Of a stretch of 64,000 nucleotides of DNA, positions 24,490-36,065 are shown piece by piece. The stretch comes from Anaeramoeba flamelloides (Eukaryota > Metamonada > Anaeramoebidae). The position numbers and the translations under genes are program-made. The notes under the pieces are model-generated. The model did not search any database. It worked only from the letters and a program-made list of their open reading frames with translations, and was not told the DNA's origin. Position 1 is the first letter of the stretch; every line of letters begins with the position of its first letter. The stretch covers positions 5,332,001-5,396,000 of the forward strand of contig JANTQA010000048.1 of the NCBI GenBank assembly GCA_027625915.1, read 5' to 3'.

Positions 24490-26900
24490 TGCACAATAAA
24501 ATATTGGTTTTTTTTTTTTTTTATTATTATTGAAGAAGTGTAGATTACACTCTAGTTACCCTTAGACTTAAATTCCCTTTCAGAAATTTAAGCGTAAAAT
24601 CATAGATTTCACGATTATTAATTAATGAAAATAGTTTCAAACTGTCTTGATTTGAAATTAGTTCATTAAGATTTTTTTTTTTTAATTTGTTATGAAATAT
24701 TAAATCTATCTTTTTCATAGGAAGGACAGACCCATAAAAAATGATCAATATTTTCTATAATTTCCTATTGTTCATATTTTGATCATAAAGGACAAAATTT
24801 ATCCGAATTTTTATCGATTACATAATAATATCTATTTAAGCAGTTAGTAAACGATCTGAATTTTAGAATTGTTGGACTTGAGGGATAACTTCAATATTTT
24901 TGAGTTTTCAATAAATAATTTTGATTTTTAATTATTGTAAAATAATTTTGTGGAGTGTCATCAAGTGCCGTAGAGTGCCATTAAGTGCCTAGGTTTTCTT
25001 GAGGTTTTCGGTTTTATTCTGTTAAGTATTCTAGGCTTTTTTGCGGTTTTCTATTTTATTTAGAAAATATATTGATTTTCATTAGATTTTTTTGAGTAAT
25101 CTATTTATTTAGAAAATCAATAAATTTTCGTTAGGTTTTTTTTACTTTTCGAAATAAACAGAAAATTTATTAAAATTTTCTGTTGATTTCAAAAAGTAAA
25201 AAAAAACCTAGAACACTTAACAGAATAAAACCGAAAACCTCAAGAAAACCTAATGGTGCTTTTTTTTTTAATTTAAGAAATAAAAAGTAAATTTCTTTAA
25301 TTTTCTTTATTTTTCTAAAATTGAAAAAAAGCTAACGACTCTTTTCCAAAATTCAAAAGAATTAAAAAAAATCAAAGATTTTACTCTATTCTTTTAAATT
25401 TTGGAAAACCTAACGAAAAGTGTCGTCAAGTGACGTAGAGTGCCATTAAGTGCCTAGGTTTTCTTGTTGTTTTCTGTTTTATTTGTTAAATCTATCAATT
25501 TTCCAAATAAAAAGAAAACTCAAGAAAAGCTAAAGGCAGATTACCAGAATTTAAAAGAATGTAGAAAAATCAAAGGTTTTACTCTATTCTTTTAAATTAT
25601 GGAAAAGCTGAAGGCAGTTTTTTTAATTCAAGAAATAAACTGAAAATTTCTTAAATTTTCTTTTCAATTCTTATATTAAAAAAAATCTAACGACACTTCC
25701 AACTTTTGGAATTTAGCAACTCATTAAATGCGTACTTATTTATTTCATTTTTCAATTCTTTTAAATCTTGTGAAATTTCAGTTGATTTTATTATTTATTC
25801 TTTGATTAAATTTTATTAATTTTTCTAAATAAGGAAAAAATAAATTTCCTAATTTATTTTTTAATTTAAATTTCTTTTTATTTACTGAAATTGTAATATT
25901 TTCAATTTTCAATTCTATTTTTTAAATAAGAAAATGTGTATTTCTGTTTATTTTGCATATTTCAGTATTACAGGAATTAATACAAGAATTTAAACAATTT
26001 ATCGTTTTTATAGATAATTAAAAAATTTTAATCCTTATGTCAATTGAATTAATATAAAAGATTTAAATAATCTAATTTTTAAACTATTGCTCAGAGAATT
26101 GCTATTGAATAATTATTTGCAGTTCGATATATGTTTCTTTAGATTTATTTGAATTATAAACTATATGTGCAATTTTATCTAAATAAATATCCAAATATTT
26201 AATTTTTTTAAAAATCTTTTGATATATCTTGAGTAATTACTGTTTCATCTTTATTTGGTTTTAATCCGAATTTATAATAATAATTTCATTTATTGAATTT
26301 AATTTTTGATTTATTTGAATTTTATTTCCTTTTATAATTAGGTTTAAATCATCTGCATTCAGTTGACAATGATTTGTTAATTGTTTAATTTTTAATAAAA
26401 GAAAATGTGAAATAAGGGCAAATCAAATGGGAGATAGGGTGTCTCCTTTGAATATACCAAGCCCTTCCCCTTGATGATACTTTAATAAAAAAACTTTGAT
26501 AATTTTATTTAGAATAAAAGTTTTTTATTGTCTTTCTCATGTTTTTATGATTGTTTAAGTCAAAAAATTTTGCTATATTAATCATTAGAATATAATTTTT
26601 ATCATTTTTATTTACATTATTTGAAAATATTGGTTTTTTTACTAATTATCACAATTCAAAATTTTCATTTGGAAATTTTTTTTTCAGTAATTCATATTTT
26701 CAATCGAAAAAAAGAAACCCCCAATAATAGTTTTCCTATTGTTAATAATTCATATTTAGAATACCCAAAAGTAACTATTCTTATAATTTTTAAATTTCAA
26801 AGATTAAATCAATAATCACCAACATAAAAACCCCAAAGAATGATTCATTTTGTTTAATTTTGATTAAGTCTAATTGTAACGTCAATATATTTACAAGATT
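24490..26900 (-). mobile_element. Decayed LINE (non-LTR retrotransposon), split by hairpin cluster P2
   Basis: Read on the minus strand, 25,950-26,700 retains reverse-transcriptase features. There is an AKFFD palm-like motif near 26,570, then GLGIFKGDTLSPI near 26,430-26,470. QLNADDLNLI near 26,350 corresponds to the YxDD catalytic box with Asn for Tyr. FGLKPNKDET follows near 26,260-26,290 in a shifted frame, then IKYLDIYLD. The 3' part at 24,490-24,930 encodes a zinc-knuckle-like tail (ENIDHFLWVCPSYEKDR) and ends in an A-rich tract. Several in-frame stops and shifts show it is dead. Between the two parts lies P2. Fragments of the same family occur at 55,250-55,600 (-) and 62,385-62,490 (+). 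Confidence 0.8.
24940..25700. repeat. Hairpin-repeat cluster P2, inside the LINE
   Basis: Several stem-loops in a row. 'gttaggttttttttactttt' near 25,132 pairs with 'aaaagtaaaaaaaaacctag' near 25,194. A second stem type uses 'ttttactctattcttttaaa' with its complement. Two boundary strings, near 24,965 and 25,430, read 'gtagagtgccattaagtgcc'. The cluster shares modules with P1 and P3. It separates the RT part from the 3' end of the LINE. Confidence 0.8.
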
Positions 26901-27915
26901 CCAGAAATAATTTGACAAAAAATTTTTTTGTATTTATTTAATTTTTTAAAGAAATTAAATTTTTATAAACTAATCTACATTTTGTGACAAATTTACAAAA
27001 GTTATTTTTTTTTTTGAAAGCTAAACTAAAAAAAATGATCAAAAATAACCTTTTAATCAAAGAATATGGATATTAGTTATTTACAGTAAAATGATCTTTC
27101 CGAGATAATACTCAACTTATTGAATGTTATAGGTTTTTTCTATTTGTTTTCATATTTTTAGGAAATAAATTATTGAGTTATTTGTTAAATTCTCTAAATA
27201 TAAAAAATAGAAGAGATAGATATGATGAAGAAATATGAATTTTCTCTAATTCTTAATTTTTCAGTTCTGGTTTTTATTAAAAAAAAAAAATAGAATTGAA
27301 GGGTCTTGTTATTAGATGTGTGATTTATTTTGATAGTTTAAAGAGGGTATAGAAAATTACCTAGTAAAAATGTTTGAATTTTGAAAAAGTTAATTTTTTC
27401 TTTAAGTGTTATTACTTTTAATATTTTTATAAGAATTTAAAAATTAACTAACTTGAAGGATCCAAAAAAAAATGAATAAAAAAACTTTTAAGGGAGTAGT
27501 ATTTTTTAAAAATAAAATGAAATTTTGTCAAGATCTTGTGAAAAATTTTTTTTTATAATTTGTGTTTCGAATTATGAAATGATAGGTTAACCTCATTTAA
27601 ATTCAATTTATTAATTTGAGTCTCTTTTTTGAAATCCAAAATTTGCATGTTTCCAATATAAAACAAAAAAAAAAAGGTAACCTGGTATTTTTATCAACAA
27701 TTAATCTTAATTCTTGAAAATGGGTAAAAACATATTTTTCGTTTTATGTTGGAAAGTATTGATTTCGATTGAAAATTTTTTATTTGGTTATTATTTTTAA
27801 TGATTAATATTTCGTTAGAAATATCAGTCAATAAAATTAATTGAAGTATAGGTTATTCAATAAATTAATATTTGTTCGAAGCATAAAAGCATTTTCCTAA
27901 TTAAATTGAGATCTA
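26901..27915. other. Intergenic DNA
   Basis: No gene or confident repeat. The 5' limit of the LINE remnant is indistinct and may extend a little into this stretch. Confidence 0.4.
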
Positions 27916-28451
27916 AGCCCCATTCCAGAAATTTTGATACACCCGAAATCCAAAATATACAAAATAAAAAACAATTTATTATATTTTTCCAAATGTAATA
28001 TAACAAAACATTTAAGTTACGCAGTATAAATGTTTTTATAAGTGATCATTTTCATCCAAAGAAAAGAAAAAAAAAAAAAAACTCAAAAATAAAAATCGGT
28101 GTGTCCAGAATTATGAAACGAGCGGAATAAAAAAACTGTATTGGTAAATTTGAATTTTAGCAACAATTATTGATCGATTAAATGATTAGATAATATCAGC
28201 TAATTGTATGGGGTTTAACTTTTTAACAAACTCAAAATTAGCCATTCTATCAATCATTGTGAAAAAACTTTTCCAATCAAAATAAACAAATTATATAACT
28301 AGAAAAAGGGAAATGAAAACAAAAACATAAAAGCCAAAAAAATGAAAAAATTGATTGTTAAATCAAAATTAATTTCCAAATTGAATATAAAGTATAGAAT
28401 CATTATTCTTTGAACTGTTTATAAGTGTGTCCAGATTTTTGGAATTGGGTT
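27916..28451 (+). mobile_element. Family-A MITE, copy A2, abutting the ankyrin gene
   Basis: 536 bp flanked by TA at 27,914-27,915 and 28,452-28,453. The left end (agccccattccagaaatttt) and right end (ccagatttttggaattgggt) are inverted copies. The interior matches A3 (shared: gaaacgagcgga, gtattggtaaattt) and A5. The right-hand TA plus one base of the element make up the ankyrin gene's TAA stop. Confidence 0.85.
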
Positions 28452-31030
28452 TAGAACCTTTGTGACATGTATTGCATGATTCGGTTAAAATTTCTAACTA
28501 CAAAAAATAAAGCTGTTTGATTTTTAGAATTTTTAAGATTTAATTCGGCACCATTTTTCAATAAAAAATAGATTCGATCGGTTGCTAAGTTATATATTTT
28601 GCAACAGCGAATTAAAGGAGTATCACTATTATAACCTCGTTCATTGAAATTAACATTATATTTAGCTAATAATTTTAATATATCCAAACTGGGTGTCTGA
28701 TGATAGTAGAACCAAAACCAGGTAGAATTATGAGTCTGAGGGTTTGAATTTGGATCTGCACCATTTTCTAATAAAAAATGAAGAATTTTATAATTATTTC
28801 TTGGTAAAAATGCTTGTAAATAGTTTATAGCTTTTTTGGGACAGATGCGTGCATTTATCTCAAGTCCATAATCTAATAGAATTTTGAATAAATTTATTTT
28901 ACCACGCTCTAAAAGATAGTAACCCGGTGTTTTCGTATAATCCATACCTGGTTCGAATAGTCTGACACCATTGTTTAAGAAATATTTAAATAATGTCAAG
29001 TTCAAATTAGGCTTACTACAAATACTGCCAAATAGGCTCGTTTGAGTACAAGTTGAGTAGTGGTTAATAGTTGCCCCATTGCATACAAAATATTTGATTA
29101 ATTCAATATTGATCTTGTGTGAAAGACAAAGATGGAAAAGTGGTGTCATTTGATGACCAGAAGATGCATTAATATCCATTTTCTTATCTTCGACCCAGAA
29201 TTTGATTATTTCAAAATTTTTTGTCGTTAAACATACCTGGTGCAGTAAGGTATTCCCCTTGTTTGTCCTCAGGGAAATGTTTGCCCCCCTGGAGAGTAAA
29301 CTTTTCACATTTTCTAATGTTGTGTTACGGTTCCCACAGAGCAAATACAAAGGCGTTTCGTTTTCATTTGTAACACAATTGATGTCTGCACCTTGATCTA
29401 ACAAGTAATTAACTAACTTGTAATTAGTTCGGCCATCACGCGAAAGGTAATGCAAAGGACTCCATTTTTTGTCATCTTTGCAGTTTACATTGGCACCAGA
29501 ATTAATTAGAATTTCAAATGGTTCCATTTCATTTTTGTGTTGGAAGCACAAATAGTGCAAGGCAGTAAAGCCAGAGGGGCCTTGAGCATCGAGATTATTA
29601 TCCTTTTGGCAAAGATATCTAAAAATGGTTAGATTAATGTTTTTCTTGGAACAAATTATTTGTAGCCCCGTTCTCCTGTCATCACTGGCCTTGCTGTGAA
29701 TGTCCACCCCTGCTTCTTCAATTAAAAACTTGAGGATTTTAAGAGTTACGTTGTCATGATCACAGCACATTTGGAAGATGTCTTTTCCGCTTTCACCTTC
29801 CAGTGAAAAATCACACCCTGCTTGGAAGAATAGCCTTAATAGTTTTCTTGAAATTTTTATGACAGTTTCTGAACATGCAAAATGGGCTGGCCCGTTTATT
29901 TGTTTTGATTTTTTGCGAAGATCACCATTCCATCTGTATTTATGGGGTACCCTTGGGAAATCTAAATTTGCTCCCTTTTTTATTAAAAGCTCGATCAGAT
30001 CATACTGCAATGGCCATATATATAATGCACTTTTAATTGCATTGTGTTTGGCATCGTCAATTGTACCGACGTTGATGCCTAACCCTAGAACTTGTTCCAC
30101 TAACTGCATCGTGTATTTGGTTTCTTGGATCATTTGAATTAAGATGCTACGACCATTTCTGTCTAAGGCATCAACAGAAACACCTTTAGAGATACAAAGG
30201 TCGATTAAATCATAATCTTTTTCTTGTGGACCTTGTTGAATAATTAAATGTAAGATTGTTCTTCCCGTTTTGGGACATTTTTCGTTGGAAAGAGATTTGT
30301 ATCTATTGATCAGGAATCGTAAATATCCCCAATCAAACTCTTCCTCTTCTTTTTCTATTTCCATTTCTACTTGTTGTTGTTTTTTTTTTTTTTTTTCTTC
30401 TTTTGATTCTTCTTTTGATTCTTCTTTTGATTCTTTTTCTTCTTCTTTTTCTTCTTCTTTTTCTTCTTCTTCTTCTTCTTCTTCTTCTTTTTCTTCTTCT
30501 TCTTCTTCTTTTTCTTCTTCTTCTTCTTCTTCTTCTTCTTCTTCTTCTTCTTCTTCTTCTTCTTCTTTTTCAAGTTCAATGTTTCTCTTTTTAATACTTT
30601 TTTTTTTTTTTTTTCTTTTCCGATTTGTTTTTGGCTTTTTATTATTGGTTGTTTGTCTTCGAAAGTAATCAAAAAGAATTTTCATTGGTAAGTCGAATTC
30701 AAGATTTGATTTTAAGAGTTCTTTTAGTAAGACAAGACGTGGAGGCTGCTGATTAACCAATTTTGAAATAAAGGTATTTCCTTCTTGATCAATCATATCA
30801 ATATCAGTCCCAATTGAAACTAAGTATTCGATGTGATCCATTGTTAAGTGTTTATTATTTGCAAGTAATATTAAAACTGAATGTGATCTTCGATCAACCA
30901 ATTGACAATTTTCTGAAGTTATTTGTTTTTTGAGATCATCTAAATTGCTCTTGTTAAAATAAGTTTTTAGAGAATAACTTAGTGTGTTTCTTCGATTTGT
31001 TCTTCGTCGTTTGTGAGGATTTAAATCCAT
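28451..31030 (-). CDS. Ankyrin-repeat protein with a long Glu-rich insert
   Basis: An 859-residue uninterrupted frame from a true ATG at 31,030. Ankyrin repeats bind partner proteins; the partner and pathway cannot be told from sequence. Residues 1-145 hold a basic start (HKRRRTNRRN) and two or three weak repeats. A Glu/Lys low-complexity block (about residues 150-225) follows. From about residue 230 to the end there are some sixteen repeats of roughly 33-36 residues. Clear examples are GRTILHLIIQQGP, GFTALHYLCFQHK, WSPLHYLSRDGR, ETPLYLLCGNRN, GNTLLHQVCLTTK and MTPLFHLCLSHK. There is no signal peptide, membrane segment or catalytic domain. The last repeat ends abruptly (NQTALFFVVRNFNRIMQYMSQRF), and the stop codon lies at the edge of MITE A2. 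The original C-terminus may therefore have been longer. Family-A copies flank the gene on both sides. Confidence 0.93.
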   Translation of the reverse strand: MDLNPHKRRRTNRRNTLSYSLKTYFNKSNLDDLKKQITSENCQLVDRRSHSVLILLANNKHLTMDHIEYLVSIGTDIDMIDQEGNTFISKLVNQQPPRLVLLKELLKSNLEFDLPMKILFDYFRRQTTNNKKPKTNRKRKKKKKSIKKRNIELEKEEEEEEEEEEEEEEEEEEKEEEEEEKEEEEEEEEEKEEEKEEEKESKEESKEESKEEKKKKKQQQVEMEIEKEEEEFDWGYLRFLINRYKSLSNEKCPKTGRTILHLIIQQGPQEKDYDLIDLCISKGVSVDALDRNGRSILIQMIQETKYTMQLVEQVLGLGINVGTIDDAKHNAIKSALYIWPLQYDLIELLIKKGANLDFPRVPHKYRWNGDLRKKSKQINGPAHFACSETVIKISRKLLRLFFQAGCDFSLEGESGKDIFQMCCDHDNVTLKILKFLIEEAGVDIHSKASDDRRTGLQIICSKKNINLTIFRYLCQKDNNLDAQGPSGFTALHYLCFQHKNEMEPFEILINSGANVNCKDDKKWSPLHYLSRDGRTNYKLVNYLLDQGADINCVTNENETPLYLLCGNRNTTLENVKSLLSRGANISLRTNKGNTLLHQVCLTTKNFEIIKFWVEDKKMDINASSGHQMTPLFHLCLSHKINIELIKYFVCNGATINHYSTCTQTSLFGSICSKPNLNLTLFKYFLNNGVRLFEPGMDYTKTPGYYLLERGKINLFKILLDYGLEINARICPKKAINYLQAFLPRNNYKILHFLLENGADPNSNPQTHNSTWFWFYYHQTPSLDILKLLAKYNVNFNERGYNSDTPLIRCCKIYNLATDRIYFLLKNGAELNLKNSKNQTALFFVVRNFNRIMQYMSQRF

Positions 31031-31697
31031 TGGAAAAAGGAAAGAGATTTTGAGTAGACTTGGTTACTTCAAGAAACAACAATAAAAATAAATGGAAAAG
31101 ATTGTTGTTAGTTTTCAAAAACTGTGTCTCAACAGATTTTGGTTCCCCTAATATTTTGTAAAGTATACGGCTAAGTGACTAAAAACTTTTCTTTTTTTAG
31201 CAAAGTTTAACTTGTTTTTATTAAACAAAAAGGAAATAATTCGCATTCTATTTTTCTTATTGGAAATAGAGTTCTTTAAAGAAATAAATTTTTCTCTTGT
31301 GGTTTAAGAGCTTTATTTCGAAAAAGGAATAAAATAAAGTGAAAATTTTTTACATTGATTAATAAAAAAATCAGGATCAAGGATTGAATAAAATTCCAAT
31401 AGAAATCAAAATGATTTCGTGAAACTCATTTCCACAGTTTCAATAACCTTATAATAACATCTTTTAACCAAGTGACTATTGGTCTTACCTTAAAAAAATT
31501 TTTTACAACTGAATATCGTTTTTAAAAAAAAAATCGAAAAAAAAACAAGAAAAATCAAAAATGTGAGAAAAAATTATTTCGATTTTGATAATTTCAGAAA
31601 TAAAATTTTTCTTCTAATATCCATGCAAAATCTTTATTCTCAGTATTTTATACCCCTTACAACTGGTATACTTTAACTGTAAAATATTTTATATATA
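31031..31697. other. Upstream region of the ankyrin gene
   Basis: About 670 bp between the ATG and MITE A3. It would contain the promoter of the minus-strand gene, but no particular motif stands out. Confidence 0.4.
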
Positions 31698-31840
31698 AAC
31701 CCCATTCCAAAAATTTGTACACATCGAAAATCAAAAATCGGAAAAAATAATCACAATTTATTGTATTTTATCAAACCTAATATTAAACCTCATTTAAGTT
31801 ACCGAGTATTAATGTTTTAATAAGTAATCATTATTATCCA

Positions 31841-31875
<35 letters not shown>

Positions 31876-32780
31876 GAAAAAATATAAATTGGTGTACCCA
31901 AAATAATGAAACGAGCGGAACAAAAAATGTATTGGTAAATTTGTTGAAATTTCACCAACAATTTTTGATCAATCAAATGATAAGATAACATCTACCAATT
32001 GTATGTGTTTTTCCAATTTAACAAACTCAACACAAACCTTCTATCGACCATCAAAAAAAAATTTTCCAGATCTAAGGAAACATTGTTTGTAACTGAAAAA
32101 AAGGAAATGATAATAAAAGAAACTCCATTTCACCCAAAGGGGACATCCAAAAATGAAAAATTCACTTTATTTTTAAGAATCAACCTAACTTAGATTATTT
32201 AGAAATAAGAGAAATAATAAATTATGGATTGGAGTTGATAATCATAAAAGAAAGTCCTGAACAAACTATAAATTTCAAAAAAAAAAAAAAATGTTTAAAA
32301 AAATTTATTGGTCCCCAATTCATTGGAGTGTCTAGTGCAAAATTTCTCAATTTCTTTGGAAAACTAAAATTTTTAACAATAATATTTTTGTCTTGTAAAT
32401 GTATAAATTTTAAAAGAACATACAAATACTCACTTTTATTAATGTTAATTCTGAGTTTAAAACATTTTTTTTTGTCGAATTTAAGTTTTAAAAAAAAAAA
32501 ATAAAAAAAAAAATACAAAAAAAAAATAGTTACAAAATGAGAAAAAATGATTTTGATCAATAAATTGGAATTTTAGTTTGAAAAGAATAATAAATTAAAC
32601 TCATAGAATATTTTCTATTTCTTCAATAAAACTGCCCCCCTTTGACTGATAATGAGTTTAGAAAATAGACAAAAAATTATATAGTTTGTAAAATCAAAAT
32701 TATTTCCAAATTGAATGTAAAGTCTAATATTGTTATTCTTTGAACGATTTAAACTGTGTCCAAATTTTTGGAATTTTGTT
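31698..32780 (+). mobile_element. Family-A MITE, copy A3, carrying an inserted family-C MITE
   Basis: Flanked by TA at 31,696-31,697 and 32,781-32,782. The left end is 'aaccccattccaaaaatttg' and the right end 'ccaaatttttggaattttgt'. The interior aligns with A2 up to about 32,118 and again from about 32,661. The extra ~540 bp between is MITE C1. A (TA)n run at 31,844-31,870 expands the left half. Confidence 0.85.
32119..32660 (+). mobile_element. Family-C MITE, copy C1, nested in A3
   Basis: The ends are inverted: 'aactccatttcacccaaagg' on the left and 'cctttgactgataatgagtt' on the right. It matches C2 (48,163-48,735, opposite strand) and C3 (52,957-53,490). Shared interior text includes 'agaatcaacctaacttagat' and 'gagaaaaaatgattttgatc'. 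The insertion is absent from A2, so it came after A3. Confidence 0.85.
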
Positions 32781-33136
32781 TATTAGACAAAAAAAAAAAA
32801 TTTCTTTAAGTTTTTGCAAAAGTTGTTATTGGATTTTCAAAAATGAAAAAAAATTGCAAAATTATTTTTTTCAACAATTTTTTTAGCTTGATCAAAAGAA
32901 ACCTTATAACAATTCAAATCATTTTTTGGCAGAAAAAAAATGATTTTGAATTTTGATGATAAAATTACAAAATTACCAAATATCTTCAAGAAAACTTTAC
33001 TTTGAAAAATCGGATTTTATCTTAAAACAAATCAAAATTTCTGATTAAAAATTTTATTGACTTTAAAACTTTAATTATTATAACTATCCTTCTTAGAAAA
33101 ATACAATTAATTTTCAATCGGTTGAATATATCATTT

Positions 33137-33326
33137 TTTTGGTTAAGGGACTAGTATATTCTATTTTTTTTTGACCAATTTCGAAATAAGGGCCCCTTAT
33201 CTAGAAATAAGTTTAATATTGAAAATAAACAGAGTTTTTCAAATCTAAGTAATTGACAAAAATTTTTCTCAATCTCTAGTAAATTTAGTTAAAATAATTT
33301 AATTAGACTAGTCCCTTAACCAAAAA
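33137..33326. mobile_element. MITE I with 20-bp perfect inverted ends
   Basis: 'tttttggttaagggactagt' at about 33,136-33,155 is repeated inverted at about 33,307-33,326. The interior is about 150 bp and non-coding. Single ends of similar sequence lie near 23,430 and 33,635 (the latter diverged). Confidence 0.75.
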
Positions 33327-33837
33327 TTGTATCTCAAAAAAGGGAAAAAATTCTTTATATTGATATTACTGATAACAAAGAACTTTTTGTTGTATAATAA
33401 TGACTGAAATAGCAATAAAAGGGGTAAAAACTCGTAATAATGTGAAAATAACATAAATTTAAATGTTTTCTTTTTCAGAAAAAATGGAAAAAAAACAAAT
33501 GATCTCACTAAAACTAATTTTCTTGTTTATGTTTCTTAGTCGATCAGAATTTTTTGATACTTGGTATATACAAAAGTGTTTGTAGAGTATACCACCAATA
33601 ACATATATTAAAATTATGCCTTCTTGTTGTAGAGTACTGATCCCTTAAGAATTTTTTCGATTTTTTTTATTTTTTTTTATTAATTTTTTTTTATTGAAAG
33701 ATCCTCACATTTGAATAAATATTAACTCACATAATTTGACTCATTGTATCATCAGAAATCAAAATATTTTTCTTTCTTTGCTATAAATATCACCCTATCA
33801 AGAAAAATATATTGCTTATTTTCTCAACTTCAAATAA

Positions 33838-33950
33838 ATAAAGACAATATTTTGCAACTTTGGAGTCTGGATGTTGATAATTCATTCTTTAAATTCGTGG
33901 CTAAATGCAGATTTTTTTCTGAAATTGTTGGGCAAATTTTGGTATCTTAT
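33838..33950 (-). repeat. Fragment of dispersed repeat N (copy N3)
   Basis: The reverse complement matches the left part of N1 at about 51,550-51,650, with 'caacaatttcagaaaaaaa' and 'cagactccaaagttg' shared. Confidence 0.65.
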
Positions 33951-34599
33951 ATACAATGATCTTTGTTATTTGATAAGATCAATAAATAAAACTATTTGAT
34001 TAATTGAATTTTTAAAGGTATTTGAATCATGTTTTACAAATAATGTGATTTAACTTCAATTTAGGCATTTTTCGAATTTTCGACTTCTCCAAGGTAGCGT
34101 TTAACCCCTTAACGAGGTTTGTTTCAAATGAATTATGAGAGATACAGTAAAATGGTAATGTTTCAATTACTTTCAGTCATTTAAGATCTTTTATCCAAAG
34201 AATTATTGAATAACAAATGAAAAAAATCTACTAGTAAATTTAAAAACAAATTCAAAAAAAAATTACAGGAACTTTAAATTAAAAAATGTCGCAAACATCG
34301 AATTACAGATATGGTTTGGCTTGTATGTTATGAGAATACCTGAACTATAAAAAATATTAGAAAAGAGTAGTTTGTGAGATTAATCAAACTTGAATAGTAT
34401 AACTTTCAAATACTCAAAAGTGAAATGAAGAAAAAAATATAAAAGAAACAAACAAAATTCTTAAAAAAATAAAAACAATAATAAAAGAAAAAAACAACAA
34501 AGTGTTACTACCCAATATAAATTATAAATATGAATTCAAACAAACTTTGAATTTTTAAAAAACTGCTTTCATAAAAAGGCAATAGTGTTTGGTTCAATT

Positions 34600-34811
34600 A
34601 CAGTCACAATACTGTTAGTTCCACTTTTAAGACACAAACTTTCATCGAAATTTAAGGTACAAAAAAATCTCAAATTAAGCACATATTTTGGGGGAATTTT
34701 TTTTACAATCAGTTTAATTTTTTGGATATGATTTTTGTGCCTTAATTTTAAAATTTTGATTATACTTTAAATTTGGTTGATACTTCGTGTCTTAAAAGTG
34801 GACCTGGCTTT
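34600..34811 (+). mobile_element. Family-G MITE, copy G2
   Basis: The left end has 'gttccacttttaagacacaa' and the right end 'cgtgtcttaaaagtggac', matching G1 at 9.5 kb. A (TTAA)n run (about 34,811-34,838) adjoins the right end. Confidence 0.7.
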
Positions 34812-34838
34812 AATTAATTAATTAATTAATTAATTAAG

Positions 34839-35404
34839 GATTTATTTTCTTTATTAGTCAAATTCCAAAATGAATTATTTTTTAAAAAAGCCTTGATATG
34901 TTTGTTAGCATTTTTAAAAATCTCAAAATTCAACATATTGTCAAATTAATTCATAAAAAAATATTTTCTTTCAAAGAAGGAAAAAAATCTTATTATCTTG
35001 AAAGGAATTGGACAAAAATAAGAAATACTGTTGTTAAAAACACAGGTTAACTACAATTTCTCATCAGAAAAAGATTTTTTCAGAAAAAAGTTTAATATTT
35101 TCTAATTTTTCACTTTTTGAATAAGTTCACTTATAAAAAACACTCCCGTTCAAAAATTATTATGGATCAAAAAGTAATTTTCACGATACTTTTCTAATTT
35201 AAGTTGGAAAATCCAATTTTCCAGTAATATATCGTTTAGCTATTGAATTGTAACAATGCCGGAATACTTTTTCTTCAAACTTAAGTGGTTATAATAAAAT
35301 ATTTTATTCAAAATAGTTTTAAATTTATTAAATATATTTCAAATCTGAGAATCAATTATTTTGTCTATTAAAAATTATTTATTAATTTAAATTGAAAAAA
35401 TATT
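34839..35404. other. AT-rich intergenic DNA
   Basis: No gene or confident repeat is seen. Confidence 0.4.
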
Positions 35405-36065
35405 TTTTCTTTGATTTTCCGTTAGGTTTTTTTTAATTTTTGAAATAAACTGGAAATTTTTACAAAGTTTCAGTTTATTCCAAAAAGTAAAAAAAACCGC
35501 CGTTATCTTTTCCAGAATTTAAAAGAATTGAGTAAAATCTTTTATTTTATTACATTCTTTTTAATTCTGGAAAAGCTAGGCACTCTACGGACACTTTTTG
35601 TTAGGTTTTCCAGAATTTAAAAGAATAGAGAAAAATCAAAGATTTTACTCAATTCTTTTGAATTTCTAGAAAACCGCCGTTAGCTTTTTTTTAATTTCTT
35701 GAATTAAAAAAAAGCTAGGCACTCTACAGACACTTCCATTAGGTACTTCATGGACACTTTCGTTAGGTTTTCCAGAATTTAAAAAGATTAAGTAAAATCT
35801 ATTTGATTTTACGTTATTCTTTTTAATTCTGGAAAACCTAGTTACTTGACAAATAAAACAGAAAACCTCGTTATGATTTACTTTGAAATAAACAGAAAAT
35901 TTTATAAATTTTCGGTTTATTTCAAAAAGTAAAAAAAACGCCTTTAGGTTTTCCACTATTTAAAAGAATTGAGTGAAATCTTTTATTTTAATCCATTCTT
36001 TTTAGTTCTGTAAAACCTAGACACTCTACGGCACTCCATGTTAGGTATTCCAGGACTAAAAAGAA
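35405..36065. repeat. Hairpin-repeat cluster P3
   Basis: At least five stem-loops of the two types seen in P1 and P2. One pairs 'aacagaaaattttataaatt' with its complement around 35,890-35,925. The other has 'ttccagaatttaaaagaat' paired with 'attctttttaattctggaa'. Linkers carry 'ggcactctacggacacttt' and similar strings. The open frame on the minus strand here is a by-product of the repeats. Confidence 0.8.

Noticed and set aside
32222-32560. Open frames of 91-112 codons on both strands
   Set aside because: They lie wholly inside MITE C1 and are not kept open in C2 or C3.
35666-35956. 96-codon minus-strand frame
   Set aside because: It is read through the P3 hairpins and is not conserved in P1 or P2.
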